Assembly (NCBI GenBank): GCA_002840905.1
Contig: PHDD01000004.1
Span: forward strand, 38,921-102,920
Direction of reading: 5' to 3'
DNA from: Bacteroidetes bacterium HGW-Bacteroidetes-4
GTDB lineage: Bacteria > Bacteroidota > Bacteroidia > Bacteroidales > SZUA-534
DNA length: 64,000 nucleotides
Below are positions 25,513-35,533 of this stretch, piece by piece. Under the pieces are notes generated by a model, which did not search any database, was not told the origin of the DNA, and saw nothing but the letters and a program-made list of their open reading frames with translations. Within the stretch, counting starts at the first letter, position 1, and every line of letters starts with the position of its first letter. The position numbers were made by a program, and so were the translations under genes.

Positions 25513-26877
25513 TTATTTCTTCATCCTCTCGACCAATTCGTCCCCGCTAAGGGTTTCTTGAGTACCCTTTTCCATATCTTTTAAAGTGATGCATCCGGTA
25601 TTCATTTCTTCTTCGCCTACCATGGCCACAAAAGGAATGTTACGACTGTTGGCGTATATCATCTGCTTTTTCAATTTGGCTGCTTCAGGGTAAATCTCGG
25701 CACTGATGCCGGCATTCCGCAACTGATGAATCAGTGGCAAACACCAGGTTTGTTCTGCTTCTCCAAAATTTACAAAAAACAAACGGGTGGTAACATCAGC
25801 TTCTTTGGGGTAAGCATCCATCTGTTCCAGCACATCGTAAATGCGGTCGGCACCAAAGGATATTCCCACACCCGACACTTCGGGCAAACCAAATATTCCG
25901 GTCAAATCGTCGTAGCGCCCGCCACCGGTAATGGAACCCATCTCCACATCGAGGGCTTTGACTTCAAAAATAGCCCCGGTGTAGTAATTTAATCCGCGGG
26001 CCAGAGTCAGGTCAAGTTCAACCCCAGTTTGAACACCCAGGGGTTGAAGCCAGTTAAAAATGGTCTCCATCTCTTCAATTCCTTTCAGCCCGATTTCAGA
26101 AGTAGCCAACACCTTTTTTATCTGCTCCAACTTTTCTGAATTGGAACCTGCTAAATTCAATATGGGTTGCAACCGGTCGATGGCTTGTCGCGGCAAACCC
26201 TTTTCGGCCAGTTCAGTGTTCACATTATCGAGCCCTATTTTATCTATTTTATCGATGGCCACAGTAATGTCGATTATTTTATCGGGCTGACCGATTACTT
26301 CGGCTATGCCGGAGAGAATTTTACGGTTGTTGATTTTTACCAGCACGTTTATTTTCAGGCGGCGATATACTTCGTCTACAATCTGAATAAGCTCTACCTC
26401 GTTCAGCAGTGAATTGCTCCCAATTACATCAACATCGCATTGATAGAACTCACGGTAGCGGCCTTTCTGGGGGCGATCTGCCCTCCAAACCGGTTGAATC
26501 TGGTAACGCTTAAACGGAAACTGCAACTCGTTGCGGTGTTGCACCACAAAGCGGGCAAAAGGCACGGTTAAATCGTAGCGTAAGCCTTTTTCCGAAATCT
26601 GAGATGTTAATTTTGCGGATTCTTTTTCCTGAAGCAGGGCATCGTCGGCTTTCGACAGAAAATCGCCGGAATTTAATATTTTGAATAAAAGTTTATCGCC
26701 TTCTTCACCATATTTTCCCATCAAGGTAGAGAGGTTCTCCATAGCCGGAGTCTCGATAGGTTGGTAGCCATACAGTTTAAATACACTTTTGATGGTGTCG
26801 AAAATAAAGTTGCGCTTTACCATTTCGGCTGGTCCAAAGTCGCGTGTTCCTTTAGGTATTGATGGTTTCTGAGCCAT
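25513..26877 (-). CDS. hisS: Histidine--tRNA ligase
   Basis: 454 residues. Class II aminoacyl-tRNA synthetase charging tRNA-His. N-terminal PKGTRDFGP, motif 1 near [12 protein letters not shown], motif 2 [12 protein letters not shown], the histidine-specific [15 protein letters not shown] and motif 3 [13 protein letters not shown]. The C-terminal anticodon-binding domain covers about 355-454. Complete and ordinary for the family. Confidence 0.96.
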   Translation of the reverse strand: MAQKPSIPKGTRDFGPAEMVKRNFIFDTIKSVFKLYGYQPIETPAMENLSTLMGKYGEEGDKLLFKILNSGDFLSKADDALLQEKESAKLTSQISEKGLRYDLTVPFARFVVQHRNELQFPFKRYQIQPVWRADRPQKGRYREFYQCDVDVIGSNSLLNEVELIQIVDEVYRRLKINVLVKINNRKILSGIAEVIGQPDKIIDITVAIDKIDKIGLDNVNTELAEKGLPRQAIDRLQPILNLAGSNSEKLEQIKKVLATSEIGLKGIEEMETIFNWLQPLGVQTGVELDLTLARGLNYYTGAIFEVKALDVEMGSITGGGRYDDLTGIFGLPEVSGVGISFGADRIYDVLEQMDAYPKEADVTTRLFFVNFGEAEQTWCLPLIHQLRNAGISAEIYPEAAKLKKQMIYANSRNIPFVAMVGEEEMNTGCITLKDMEKGTQETLSGDELVERMKK

Positions 26878-27028
26878 GTTTTTATGTTTGATTTATGACT
26901 GGCAAAAATAAGGTAAAGATTTGTGAATAGAAAACGCAGCCGAAGTATTGTAAACCGGAATTAAGTCAACCGGGAATCCCCTGTTTTTTTATTTCTTTTA
27001 CCGAAACCTGTTTTGCTGTTATGCGTTG

Positions 27029-28342
27029 TTATCGGTTTTGCGCTTCGACAACTAATTTTCCTTCACCAATTACAACTTTTATTTTAATGGGATGATTGTT
27101 GTCAAATATGTTGCCTCCCTCGGTTTGATTCACCCACTTGGGCACCTGATGGTCCAGATGTAGTTTGGCCCCGGGAGCAAGTCGCAGGTAAACCTCGCCT
27201 TTTTCAATCTTCACAGAAAGGTTAGTGGGCAGGGTATCAGCCGGAATGTCCATATATATTTTACCTTCTTTTAAAAAGAGCTGATTAAGCCAGGTGGTAT
27301 TTTTTGGCATTACCAGGTTTATCTGATTACGTACTTCGGTAAACCAGCCGGTTTTTGCCAGCCAAAAGTGGCTGGTGTCGCCTGCTGCCCAGTTTAATCC
27401 AATTTTACTGTTTGGAAAACCAAAACCATTTACGGCATAATTCACGACAAACAGGGTATCGAAGCTAAGGGTGATCACACCCTCGTCGAATGAGGCTTTA
27501 AGCAGACTGGGTGCCAGATTTTGCAATTCGGTTTGATATCTTGTAAATTGTTTTTTCGAAATATACGGTGTTGCCAGTAAAAGCCCCACGGTTAGAATGG
27601 GCAAAAACAATCCTAATACAAGCGAAACTACTTTTCCTTTACGCTTTTGTTTTGCTGCATCAAAATCTTCGACCTTAAGTGGTTCGTTTATCTTTAATAA
27701 ATGATAAAAAAGAATGGCCGGTAGCCAAACCATTCCGGCGGCCCACAGTACATCGCTGGCAAAGTGGCCTCCGGCAATCATCCGGGCGTAACCAATGAGT
27801 AAACCATAGAGGGTTCCAAAAATAAAAAAAATCAAGGCCCAGCTGCGGTATCTTTTCCGAAGAAATAAAAAGGGAATTGCCATAAAAAAACCCATGGATG
27901 CATGTCCGCAAGGAAACGATTTACCTCCGGTATCGCCCTTAACCCATACTTTATGGTATTGCTCCACGCCATCGAACTGAACTATTTCGCGCGGACGCGG
28001 ACGGCCCCAATGATCTTTAAAGGTTCCATTTACCAGAACACCGGGCCCCACAATTACTATCAGTAACATAAACAATGCGGCTTTACGCCAGACCACCAAA
28101 GCTTTTTTCCAGTACGAAAGGCTTACCACAATTAGTGCGGCAAAGGCCAAAAGGTAACCCAGAAAGATGCCGTATTTGTAAATAAAGTGCCAAAAAGGCC
28201 AGTCGCCCATAAACCAACCTTTGGCAGTGGTATAATAGGGTTTTTGCAAGGCTATATCAAGGTCAAAAAACAAAAAAGGCAGGGTTAATACCCCAAACAA
28301 CAGGGCAAAAATCAGCAGGTCGCGTTTAAATTGCTTACTCAT
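27029..28342 (-). CDS. PAP2-family membrane phosphatase with C-terminal soluble domain
   Basis: 437 residues from ATG 28342 (the longer frame starts at TTG). About six membrane segments in residues 1-265; the PAP2 signatures are KDHWGRPRPRE, PCGHASMGF (Cys in place of the usual Ser of PSGH) and ARMIAGGHFASD. After the last segment a soluble beta-rich region of about 150 residues (LQNLAPSLLKASFDEGVITLSF...) faces the periplasm and is unusual for plain PAP2 enzymes. Likely dephosphorylates a lipid pyrophosphate or lipid A phosphate; the substrate is not evident. Confidence 0.88.
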   Translation of the reverse strand: MSKQFKRDLLIFALLFGVLTLPFLFFDLDIALQKPYYTTAKGWFMGDWPFWHFIYKYGIFLGYLLAFAALIVVSLSYWKKALVVWRKAALFMLLIVIVGPGVLVNGTFKDHWGRPRPREIVQFDGVEQYHKVWVKGDTGGKSFPCGHASMGFFMAIPFLFLRKRYRSWALIFFIFGTLYGLLIGYARMIAGGHFASDVLWAAGMVWLPAILFYHLLKINEPLKVEDFDAAKQKRKGKVVSLVLGLFLPILTVGLLLATPYISKKQFTRYQTELQNLAPSLLKASFDEGVITLSFDTLFVVNYAVNGFGFPNSKIGLNWAAGDTSHFWLAKTGWFTEVRNQINLVMPKNTTWLNQLFLKEGKIYMDIPADTLPTNLSVKIEKGEVYLRLAPGAKLHLDHQVPKWVNQTEGGNIFDNNHPIKIKVVIGEGKLVVEAQNR

Positions 28343-28544
28343 AGTAACCGGTTCAAAATGTTTTATAAAAGCGTTCAAAAATACACCGATAATTTTAGAA
28401 TGTGAAACCTACTGTAAGTTGATGTACATATTTTACATTATTCTAATTCAATTTCAATTCCTAAAAAGCAGTGAAACATGGTGACGATTACTAAATAAAA
28501 TGGTAACTTAAAGCCGTAAAGCTTAAGCCAAAAATCTTTAATTT

Positions 28545-29964
28545 ATGAATAGTGACCGAAGAAAAAAAAATTACATTCATTTGCTTTTTACCCTGGGTTC
28601 GTTGCTGTTTTTGTACCTTTTTTTATTGGTAGCTTCGTTTGGTAGTCTGGCTACCGACGATTTTTATTTTCTCGATAATGTAAACCGTTTTACAATACTT
28701 GAAGCAACCCAACACGAATACCAAATTGGGAGTTCCCATTTTTTTTCAACATTCCTGGTTCATAGTTTTTTAAAGGTTTTTCCATTAAACCGGGTGGCTT
28801 CGTTGTTTTTTTCTTTTCAATTTTGTAGTGTGGTTGTTGGTAAGCTATCAATTGGTTAATCTCTTATCGAAAAAACGTATACTGCGCCTGCGAACCCAGC
28901 GTTTTACAAGCAAATTCCTAATGAGTCTGTTCTTTATTGACGCGCTGTTTTATAGTTCATTTAGCATTAACGAAAGCTGGTTCTGGCTTTGCTCCACCAG
29001 CACCTATTCGCTGAGTCTTGCCATGGCCATACTGGGTTTTACCCTGTTGCTAAGCAAACAATTGTCGTTACGTAAATACGTGTTGCTGGCAATAAGCTTT
29101 GCTTATGTGGGCGGTTCCAGTGGATCACTTGCACTAATGGTAATGTTGTTTTTAGCAATACTGGTTCTTTATCTTTTTTTCCATGTAGGAAGCAGGCAGT
29201 ATTTAAAACAGTTATGGCCTGCATACTTTATCGCATTTTTAGCAGTAGGTATCGCATTTATAATTCTATACAATGGCAAAGGAAATGAATTGCGCAGTCA
29301 GTTTTTTCAGAAAATAACCGTGCCTGAAGTTTTGTTTTTAACTATAAAGAAGACAGGGATTATCTTTTTAAAAAGAATCCCTTCCGTGCTTGTTTATGTT
29401 GTACTTTTTGCGATTGCCATGCAATATTACCTGGTGCGCCGGCCGGTTCCTGAAAAGAAAAGCAGCACCCTTATCCGAATAATTTATTTGACTCTGGCTT
29501 TTAGCATGCTCGTATTTTTGCATCAACTTTCCATTACATATAAAATACAGGATGTAGCCGCTTATGGGTCACTTCTGCCCATCAGCCTGTATTCCCTGGT
29601 GTATTTCACCCTGGTATTTTATGTTTTGTTCCGTAGCGGTATCTTTAATAAATCATTCAAGAAAGTGCTGTTCATGCTGTGCTTTGTTTCAATAGCGGGA
29701 TTAAATAGTTACCACCTGATAGCTCAGCAAATTAAACTCACGAAATACTCGAGAGAGTACACGGAACGCATAAATTACCTGATAAGTCACCGACACCAGC
29801 AAAGTCCGTTAATCGTATTTCCCCTACCCGATTCGGGCTGGCTGAAAAGCGCAGAAATATCGAGCGAACCTAGCTATTTTGCCAATCGGTATTTAAAAGC
29901 CGGCTTGCAACTAAAATCAGATGTTTTTATAGTAACTACCCCAGCAACAGATATTGCTCCTTAA
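28545..29964 (+). pseudogene. DUF6056-like multi-pass membrane protein split by a frameshift
   Basis: Two overlapping frames make one protein. The first (28545-28859) begins at ATG with a membrane segment and the DDFYF motif near residue 38, then stops. The second (frame +1, to 29964) continues with about nine membrane segments (SSFSINESWFWL, YSLSLAMAILGFTLLL) and a soluble C-terminus. Removing one T from the T7 run at 28806-28812 joins them smoothly as ...ASLFFLFNFVVWLL.... Such proteins resemble GT-C type glycosyltransferases by topology and early Asp-Asp. Either a recent inactivating slip, a phase-variable tract, or a sequencing error; the long intact second part points to a recent event or an error. 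Confidence 0.75.
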
Positions 29965-29989
29965 ACCAATATCCCATCTAAAAAATAAA

Positions 29990-30018
29990 AGGCTGCTCAA
30001 TTCGGTATCAAGCAGCCT
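29990..30018 (-). terminator. Terminator of ettA
   Basis: Stem AGGCTGCT / AGCAGCCT with a 13-base loop followed on the minus strand by TTTATTTTTT; 24 bases after the ettA stop. Confidence 0.82.
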
Positions 30019-30041
30019 GTATGTTATTTAAGTTACACAGA

Positions 30042-31721
30042 TTAGTCTTTGGTAAGCTTTTTAAAGCGAATTCGTTTTGGGCCTTCGTCGCCCAGACGTT
30101 TTTTGCGGTTTACCTCATACTCTGAATACGAACCTTCGAAGAAATATACCTGCGAATTGCCTTCGAAAGCCAGAATGTGAGTGGCAATTCGGTCGAGGAA
30201 CCAGCGGTCGTGCGAAATAACCACGGCACAGCCGGCAAAGCCTTCCAAACCTTCTTCGAGTGCACGCAGCGTGTTTACATCAATGTCGTTACTGGGCTCA
30301 TCGAGGAGCAACACGTTAGCTTCCGATTTCAGGGTCATGGCCAGGTGCAGTCGGTTTCGTTCACCACCCGAAAGCACACCGGCTTTCTTTTCCTGATCGG
30401 CACCTGCAAAGTTAAAACGCGACAAATAAGCCCGGGCATTGATAAAACGACCTCCCACTTTAATTTCGTCCAACCCATCAGAAATAATCTGGTAAACCGA
30501 TTTTTCCGGATCGATTCCGGCATGACTTTGATCAACGTAGCCAATCTTAGCGGTTTCGCCCACAGAGAAAGTTCCGGAGTCGGCCTGTTCGTGTCCCATT
30601 ATCATGCGAAACAAGGTGGTTTTTCCGGCACCATTTGGACCAATAACTCCCACTATACCGTTTGGCGGTAATACAAATTCAAGATTTTCGAACAACAGTT
30701 TCTCGCCAAAAGCCTTACTAACCGAGTGAGCTTCGATAACCTTACCACCCAGGCGCGGACCATTGGGAATAAATATCTCGAGTTTTTGTTCTTTCTCCTT
30801 CGAATCTTCGTTCAACAACTTATCGTAAGCTCCCAAACGGGCTTTTTGTTTGGCATGGCGGGCTTTTGGAGCCATGCGTACCCATTCCAGCTCGCGTTCG
30901 AGGGTTTTACGGCGTTTGCTTTCGGTTTTTTCTTCCTGGGCCAGACGAGCACTTTTTTGTTCGAGCCACGAGGTATAATTCCCTTTCCAGGGGATGCCCT
31001 CACCACGGTCCAGTTCCAGAATCCATCCGGCTACGTTATCGAGGAAGTAGCGGTCGTGGGTAATGGCAATTACGGTTCCTTTGTATTGCTGCAAATGCTG
31101 CTCAAGCCATTGAACCGACTCGGCATCGAGGTGGTTGGTAGGCTCGTCGAGCAAAAGTATGTCGGGTTCCTGAAGCAACAAACGGCACAGGGCTACCCGG
31201 CGGCGTTCGCCTCCCGAAAGGTTTTCCACTATGGCATCAGAAGGAGGACAACGCAGCGCATCCATAGCACGCTCAAGTTTGTTGTCGAGCTCCCAGGCAT
31301 TGTGTTGGTCGAGTAATTCGGTTAAAACCCCCTGACGCTCGATGAGTTGGTTCATTTCATCATCGCTCATGGGTTCGGCAAACTTCAAGTTCAATGCTTC
31401 GTATTCCTTAAGCAAAGCCACTACTTGGGCGGTTCCTTCTTCAACAATTTCGCGTACGGTTTTGGAATTATCGAGTGCCGGTTCCTGTTCCAGCATCCCA
31501 ACGGAATAACCCGGAGCAAAAACCACTTCGCCTTCGTAGCTTTTTTCGGTACCTGCAATAATTTTAAGGAGGGTTGATTTACCTGAGCCATTGAGACCGA
31601 TAATCCCAATTTTTGCCCCGTAGAAAAATGAAAGGTAAATGTTGTTTAAAACCCTTTTATGGGGTGGAAAGGTTTTGCCAACCCCCACCATTGAAAAAAT
31701 AATCTTTTTATCGTCCGACAT
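30042..31721 (-). CDS. ettA: ABC-F translation factor, energy-dependent translational throttle EttA
   Basis: 559 residues. Two ABC ATPase domains on one chain without membrane segments: Walker A GLNGSGKST near 43 and GPNGAGKTT near 354, signatures LSGGERRR and LSGGERNR, Walker B DILLLDEPTNHLD and NVLLLDEPSNDID. The interdomain linker is basic and helical (KRRKTLERELEWVRMAPKAR). EttA binds the ribosomal E site and gates the first elongation steps according to ATP/ADP. Length and domain spacing fit EttA rather than resistance ABC-F proteins. Confidence 0.93.
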   Translation of the reverse strand: MSDDKKIIFSMVGVGKTFPPHKRVLNNIYLSFFYGAKIGIIGLNGSGKSTLLKIIAGTEKSYEGEVVFAPGYSVGMLEQEPALDNSKTVREIVEEGTAQVVALLKEYEALNLKFAEPMSDDEMNQLIERQGVLTELLDQHNAWELDNKLERAMDALRCPPSDAIVENLSGGERRRVALCRLLLQEPDILLLDEPTNHLDAESVQWLEQHLQQYKGTVIAITHDRYFLDNVAGWILELDRGEGIPWKGNYTSWLEQKSARLAQEEKTESKRRKTLERELEWVRMAPKARHAKQKARLGAYDKLLNEDSKEKEQKLEIFIPNGPRLGGKVIEAHSVSKAFGEKLLFENLEFVLPPNGIVGVIGPNGAGKTTLFRMIMGHEQADSGTFSVGETAKIGYVDQSHAGIDPEKSVYQIISDGLDEIKVGGRFINARAYLSRFNFAGADQEKKAGVLSGGERNRLHLAMTLKSEANVLLLDEPSNDIDVNTLRALEEGLEGFAGCAVVISHDRWFLDRIATHILAFEGNSQVYFFEGSYSEYEVNRKKRLGDEGPKRIRFKKLTKD

Positions 31722-32036
31722 ATAATTTTTGAATTAATGATGGAGCAAAATTAGGAAATTGTTCGGTACGGACATCGGGTTAGGAGGCAATAATTTGCAA
31801 GGTATGAGTGGTAGCATAAATAAAGTGCTCCAACAGAGCTAAAGGCAGCTATGGATATTCTGTATTTTACATAAACAGCGTTCCAGGGGAGCTATATTTT
31901 GGTTGTCCGAAGAAACAGACTGTACTTAAAGCTCCTTTTGGGCATATTTAGTCAGATAGAGGTAAAAACAAACCCCGCTGCAAGCAGACGGGGTATACTA
32001 TTTTCAATTCACCCTGAAAGACGAGTTTATTAGCTG
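31722..32036. other. Intergenic region with a terminator and an inverted GGAGCT element
   Basis: Between ettA (start at 31721) and the chemoreceptor gene (stop at 32037), both leftward. It holds a TAATTTTG box at 31746-31753 that could be the ettA promoter, an inverted pair GGAGCT (31888-31893) / AGCTCC (31930-31935), and the chemoreceptor terminator. No open frame. Confidence 0.6.
31972..31994 (-). terminator. Terminator of the chemoreceptor gene
   Basis: Stem ACCCCG-CTG / CAG-A-CGGGGT with a 4-base loop, followed on the minus strand by TTTGTTTTT. Confidence 0.85.
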
Positions 32037-33563
32037 TTAAAATGCTTCGAAATCGCTGTCGCTTACGTCAGAACCCAGGTTTAAATTAAATCCTTTACCA
32101 TTGTTCGCTGTATTGGCAGGTTTGACTTTTGGTGCCTGAGTTGCCTTGGCTTCAGGTTTGGCAGGAGCTGCTTTTTTTGGTGTTATCGTGGGTTTGAAAG
32201 CCGGAATTGATTTTTTCGGCTCCGTGGGCTTAGTAGTGGCAACTGTTGGTTTGCTTTCTTTTTTACTATCGATGGGCTTCGTCTCTTTTTTTATCGCGGG
32301 TGCAGCTGGTTTTGGTTGTTCTTTTTTGGGTAAAGTTGTGGTCTGTGCCTTTTTAGGAGTAGCTACCGAAGGCTGCGCTTTAAACTGAACCATTGCTGGT
32401 TTGACTTCCTTTTTAAACTCCTGCTTTTTAGGAGCGGTATAAGATTTTGCTTTTCCCTGAAACTTAAAGAAACTGATTAATTGATTTAAGGTACGCGCCT
32501 GTTCAGCCAGCAACTCGGCATTTCCGGCAATTTGTGTGGCTACTGAGGCTCCTTGCTGGGTTATGTGATTCAAATCCTGCATGGCATGGTTAACCTGGTT
32601 GGCTCCATTGGATTGCTCGATGCTGGCTGCGGCAATTTCCTGCACCAGTAGAGTAGTTTTTTCGATGTCGGGAATGATATTCAGGAGCAATTCGCCCGAT
32701 TTGTTGGCCACCTCCAAGCTTTTTGCAGCCAGGTTAACAATCTCGTCGGCTGCAACCTTGCTTCGCTCGGCCAGTTTGCGCACTTCGGCGGCTACCACGG
32801 CAAAACCTTTTCCGTGCTCACCGGCACGGGCGGCTTCAACGGCAGCATTCAAGGCCAGTATGTTGGTTTGAAGGGCAATGTCGTTGATGATACCAATTTT
32901 TTGAGCAATATCGTTTACCGAGGTCAGGCTTTCGGCTGAAGCCTCCTGAACTTCTTTTATACGTTTGGCCGCAGAATCGGCAATTTGTTCGGTTTTACGG
33001 GCATTATCGGTATTTGCTTCGATATTGGCAGCCATTTCTTCCATGGTTGCCGAAACTTCCTGAACCGAAGCTGCCTGCTGGTTTGAGCCATTAGCCATTT
33101 CTTCGGCAGTAACGCTTAGGCCTGAACTGGCATCGATAAGCTGATTGGAACTACTGTTGATATCACCGATTATGGCAATAAATTGCCGTTTTAACTCACA
33201 TAAAGCATTGGCCAGGCGGCTTAATTCGTCGTTATTACTGCTTCGTTCAACAGTAAGGTCGAGGTTCCCTTTCGAAAGTTCGTCAAGGTGATTAACCATG
33301 ATACTCAAAGGTTTCGAAAGCAAGTGTGAGGTAAAGTACAATCCTAGAATAGTAAAAATCGCAATAATGGTATAGGAAACGGCATTATTAAATAAGCCCA
33401 TAATGGCATATTCCTTAACGAAGGCACTAACCATTACGTTGACAATCCACATGATGCCAATCTTAATTATTACTGAATTTCTGAAAAAGTAATTCAGCAC
33501 AAAATAACCGATGGGAATGGATACTGCTATTTCAATTAATTGAATTAATAATACCTGCTTCAT
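32037..33563 (-). CDS. Methyl-accepting chemotaxis protein
   Basis: 508 residues. Hydrophobic N-terminus with two to three membrane segments (about 5-95) and almost no periplasmic sensor domain, HAMP-like stretch ([17 protein letters not shown]), then the cytoplasmic signalling hairpin with the conserved tip [21 protein letters not shown] near 245-265. After about residue 370 comes a 130-residue Pro/Ala/Lys-rich low-complexity tail ending DSDFEAF, a flexible tether whose last residues resemble the CheR-binding pentapeptide class (xWxxF). It would sense membrane-linked or cytoplasmic signals. No che genes are nearby. Confidence 0.9.
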   Translation of the reverse strand: MKQVLLIQLIEIAVSIPIGYFVLNYFFRNSVIIKIGIMWIVNVMVSAFVKEYAIMGLFNNAVSYTIIAIFTILGLYFTSHLLSKPLSIMVNHLDELSKGNLDLTVERSSNNDELSRLANALCELKRQFIAIIGDINSSSNQLIDASSGLSVTAEEMANGSNQQAASVQEVSATMEEMAANIEANTDNARKTEQIADSAAKRIKEVQEASAESLTSVNDIAQKIGIINDIALQTNILALNAAVEAARAGEHGKGFAVVAAEVRKLAERSKVAADEIVNLAAKSLEVANKSGELLLNIIPDIEKTTLLVQEIAAASIEQSNGANQVNHAMQDLNHITQQGASVATQIAGNAELLAEQARTLNQLISFFKFQGKAKSYTAPKKQEFKKEVKPAMVQFKAQPSVATPKKAQTTTLPKKEQPKPAAPAIKKETKPIDSKKESKPTVATTKPTEPKKSIPAFKPTITPKKAAPAKPEAKATQAPKVKPANTANNGKGFNLNLGSDVSDSDFEAF

Positions 33564-33634
33564 AATATCCTGTTTTTACATTAGTTCTCTGAAAATAATG
33601 CTTACGTGGAAATCACTTTTGGGTTGTATAATAA

Positions 33635-33672
33635 AGCCGGAATAGATTTCCTTAAAAAACTCTATCCCGGCT
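33635..33672 (-). terminator. Terminator hairpin after the secreted protein gene
   Basis: Stem AGCCGG-AATAGA / TCTAT-CCCGGCT, on the minus strand followed by TTTATTATA; 10 bases past the stop of the gene at 33682. Confidence 0.7.
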
Positions 33673-33681
33673 GTTAAGTTA

Positions 33682-34548
33682 TTATTGTTTTTTTGCCTTG
33701 GCCAATTTCTTAAAATCTTTGGTGGTGAGCCCTTCGGGTGTTTTATCGCTAATCATGTGCCAGCTGAAATAGTACAGTTGGGCATCGGCAGCCCCAACAA
33801 TGGTGTTAAAACAGCGGGCTTTGCGTTTGGCTCCCTCGGGACCTACTTTATGTACAAAAACTACCTTTTGATCTTTATTATCGATAGCTGCCTGAATCTC
33901 ATCACGGCTCACAATTTTAACGTCGAAGGGATAAAGCGCTTTGATTTTCTCAACCGTATTGAGCGACTTGGGTAAATCGCCTTCGGTAACATACAAAACT
34001 TTGTTGTGAATATCAGCCGTAAGGTTTTTGTAATAATATTTCAGGATGTTTTTTGAGTTGAGTTCGGGATGCTCATAGGTAAGTTTGATGTGGTTCTGCA
34101 AAAAGCGGCAAAGCATTCCCAGTTTGTAGGCGTAATACTTTTCATCGATGCCATCGTAGGCAATGGGAACGGAAGCAATGTCAGGCATCTGACGAACAAA
34201 TTCGTAAGGGCCTCCCAGTTCCACACTTAAATACTTGTATTTGGCTTTGGTTTTATCTTTGTCAAAATAGTGCAGGTTTACAATCAGGAACGATTTGTTG
34301 GGGTCCTTACGGGCTTCTTCAAACTCCTCGGTTGAGAAGGTTACAAACTCAAATTTGGTTAAATCCCAGTGCTTTTCAACGGTTTCTTTAATCACATGGT
34401 TGTAACGTAACATAGGATTATTCTCGAGTACCACGTAAGTTGTAGTATTCATAAACTGTTTTAACTGTTCGGGGGTTCCCACAGCCTGTTGCGCTTTAAG
34501 CCCGGTAAAAATGCAGACCAACGCTGTAAATAGAAGTAGTTTTTTCAT
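33682..34548 (-). CDS. Secreted protein of unknown function
   Basis: 288 residues from ATG 34548 (MKKLLLFTALVCIFTGLKAQ signal peptide); the longer frame begins with TTG. The mature part is soluble and mixed alpha/beta, with a basic C-terminus (KDFKKLAKAKKQ). Segments VLYVTEGDLPKSLNTVEKIKA and QKVVFVHKVGPEGAKRKARCFNTIVG look like a Rossmann-like or thioredoxin-like beta-alpha unit, but no catalytic motif is recognised. Probably periplasmic. It seems to be a stand-alone gene. Confidence 0.7.
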   Translation of the reverse strand: MKKLLLFTALVCIFTGLKAQQAVGTPEQLKQFMNTTTYVVLENNPMLRYNHVIKETVEKHWDLTKFEFVTFSTEEFEEARKDPNKSFLIVNLHYFDKDKTKAKYKYLSVELGGPYEFVRQMPDIASVPIAYDGIDEKYYAYKLGMLCRFLQNHIKLTYEHPELNSKNILKYYYKNLTADIHNKVLYVTEGDLPKSLNTVEKIKALYPFDVKIVSRDEIQAAIDNKDQKVVFVHKVGPEGAKRKARCFNTIVGAADAQLYYFSWHMISDKTPEGLTTKDFKKLAKAKKQ

Positions 34549-34666
34549 TTTTTTATTAAATAAGTTCGACAATAGTTATCAATTTGATAGGCTAAATATA
34601 GCCTGTTTTTTGTTGATTCGTTTCATCTTAAGTTCAGCAAAAGTATGCTTATGTAACAATTATAAG

Positions 34667-35353
34667 TTAATCAGGTTTAATTTTTTCCTGCTCAATAAGT
34701 AAGGGATGCTTTTCGTTATACTTACGAATGTACAAAAACTTTTGCTGCTTCTGCTTTTTCTTTCGAAGCCTGGTATATTCCTGATAAAGTTCTTCGTCGG
34801 TTTTTAGCAATATTTTCACATTATCGACAGTAAACTCCAGAATTTTGCCGCTATTAAAATCCATCACAAACTGGTAAACCTCGATCCGCTCCGACGATAC
34901 CGGAGCACCATAATAACCGTAGTTGTAATTGTACGGATATCCCGTTTGTGCGTAAGTATTTTCGCGTGTGGTAATAGTAGCCACAAAATGGCAAATGGAA
35001 CCCATTATGGGAATTCGGTTAAAGTCGTCGCCCACATTGATGTAAACCGACCCCCGACGACAAAAGCCCCACAAATCTTCCACTTTTAGTTCGTTTTTCA
35101 AACCAAATTTATCGAAAAAAATAACGGTCTCTTCGGCCAAAAGTTTGTTAAAGAAGTCAAAATCGGTTTTATCGTATTTAGTAATGATGTATTTTACAGG
35201 AATGGGATTATTCGTTAGCAATTGTTGATGATTCAGGTAAAGGCCTTCTTTAAACCGATTCCCCACATAAGGCTTTGAAAAGCTCAAACTATCGGTTTGT
35301 GCATGCAGAACGATGCCCAGGAAAATTAATACTATGGTACCCGCTGTTTTCAA
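34667..35353 (-). CDS. Secreted protein of unknown function, TTG start
   Basis: 228 residues. Signal peptide MKTAGTIVLIFLGIVLHAQ. The start is TTG 35353, three bases after GGAAGG; an in-frame stop further upstream and no ATG make this the only reasonable start. The mature protein has a central segment with Tyr/Gly repeats (TGYPYNYNYGYYGAP) and ends in a very basic helix (YTRLRKKKQKQQKFLYIRKY). I do not recognise the family. Likely periplasmic or outer-surface associated. Confidence 0.65.
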   Translation of the reverse strand: MKTAGTIVLIFLGIVLHAQTDSLSFSKPYVGNRFKEGLYLNHQQLLTNNPIPVKYIITKYDKTDFDFFNKLLAEETVIFFDKFGLKNELKVEDLWGFCRRGSVYINVGDDFNRIPIMGSICHFVATITTRENTYAQTGYPYNYNYGYYGAPVSSERIEVYQFVMDFNSGKILEFTVDNVKILLKTDEELYQEYTRLRKKKQKQQKFLYIRKYNEKHPLLIEQEKIKPD

Positions 35354-35507
35354 TACCTTCCGGTTATCAATTAATTAGTTGCCTTTCACTATGCCCTAAA
35401 AATACCAAAACTTCGTTGATATTCTGAACATATAGTGGAATATTTCACAAATTTGTGGGCCTACGATAGCTCCTAAAGCCCGATTTTCGGGTATCCCCCT
35501 ATTTTTA

Positions 35508-35515
35508 TACCTTTG
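35508..35515 (+). promoter_or_regulatory. Candidate promoter (-7 box TACCTTTG) for the MscS gene
   Basis: TACCTTTG fits TAnnTTTG exactly; TTTTC about 20 bases upstream could be the -33 element. It lies 18 bases before the start codon, leaving a very short leader with AAAGGA as ribosome binding site. Confidence 0.5.
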
Positions 35516-35533
35516 TTGCCAAAAGGATGAATT

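Noticed and set aside
23899..26877. hutH and hisS as a histidine operon
   Set aside because: Each is followed by its own terminator hairpin and other hut or his genes are absent; adjacency is probably chance.
30177..31316. Long plus-strand frames opposite ettA
   Set aside because: They mirror the conserved ABC motifs on the other strand; the minus-strand protein has all catalytic signatures.
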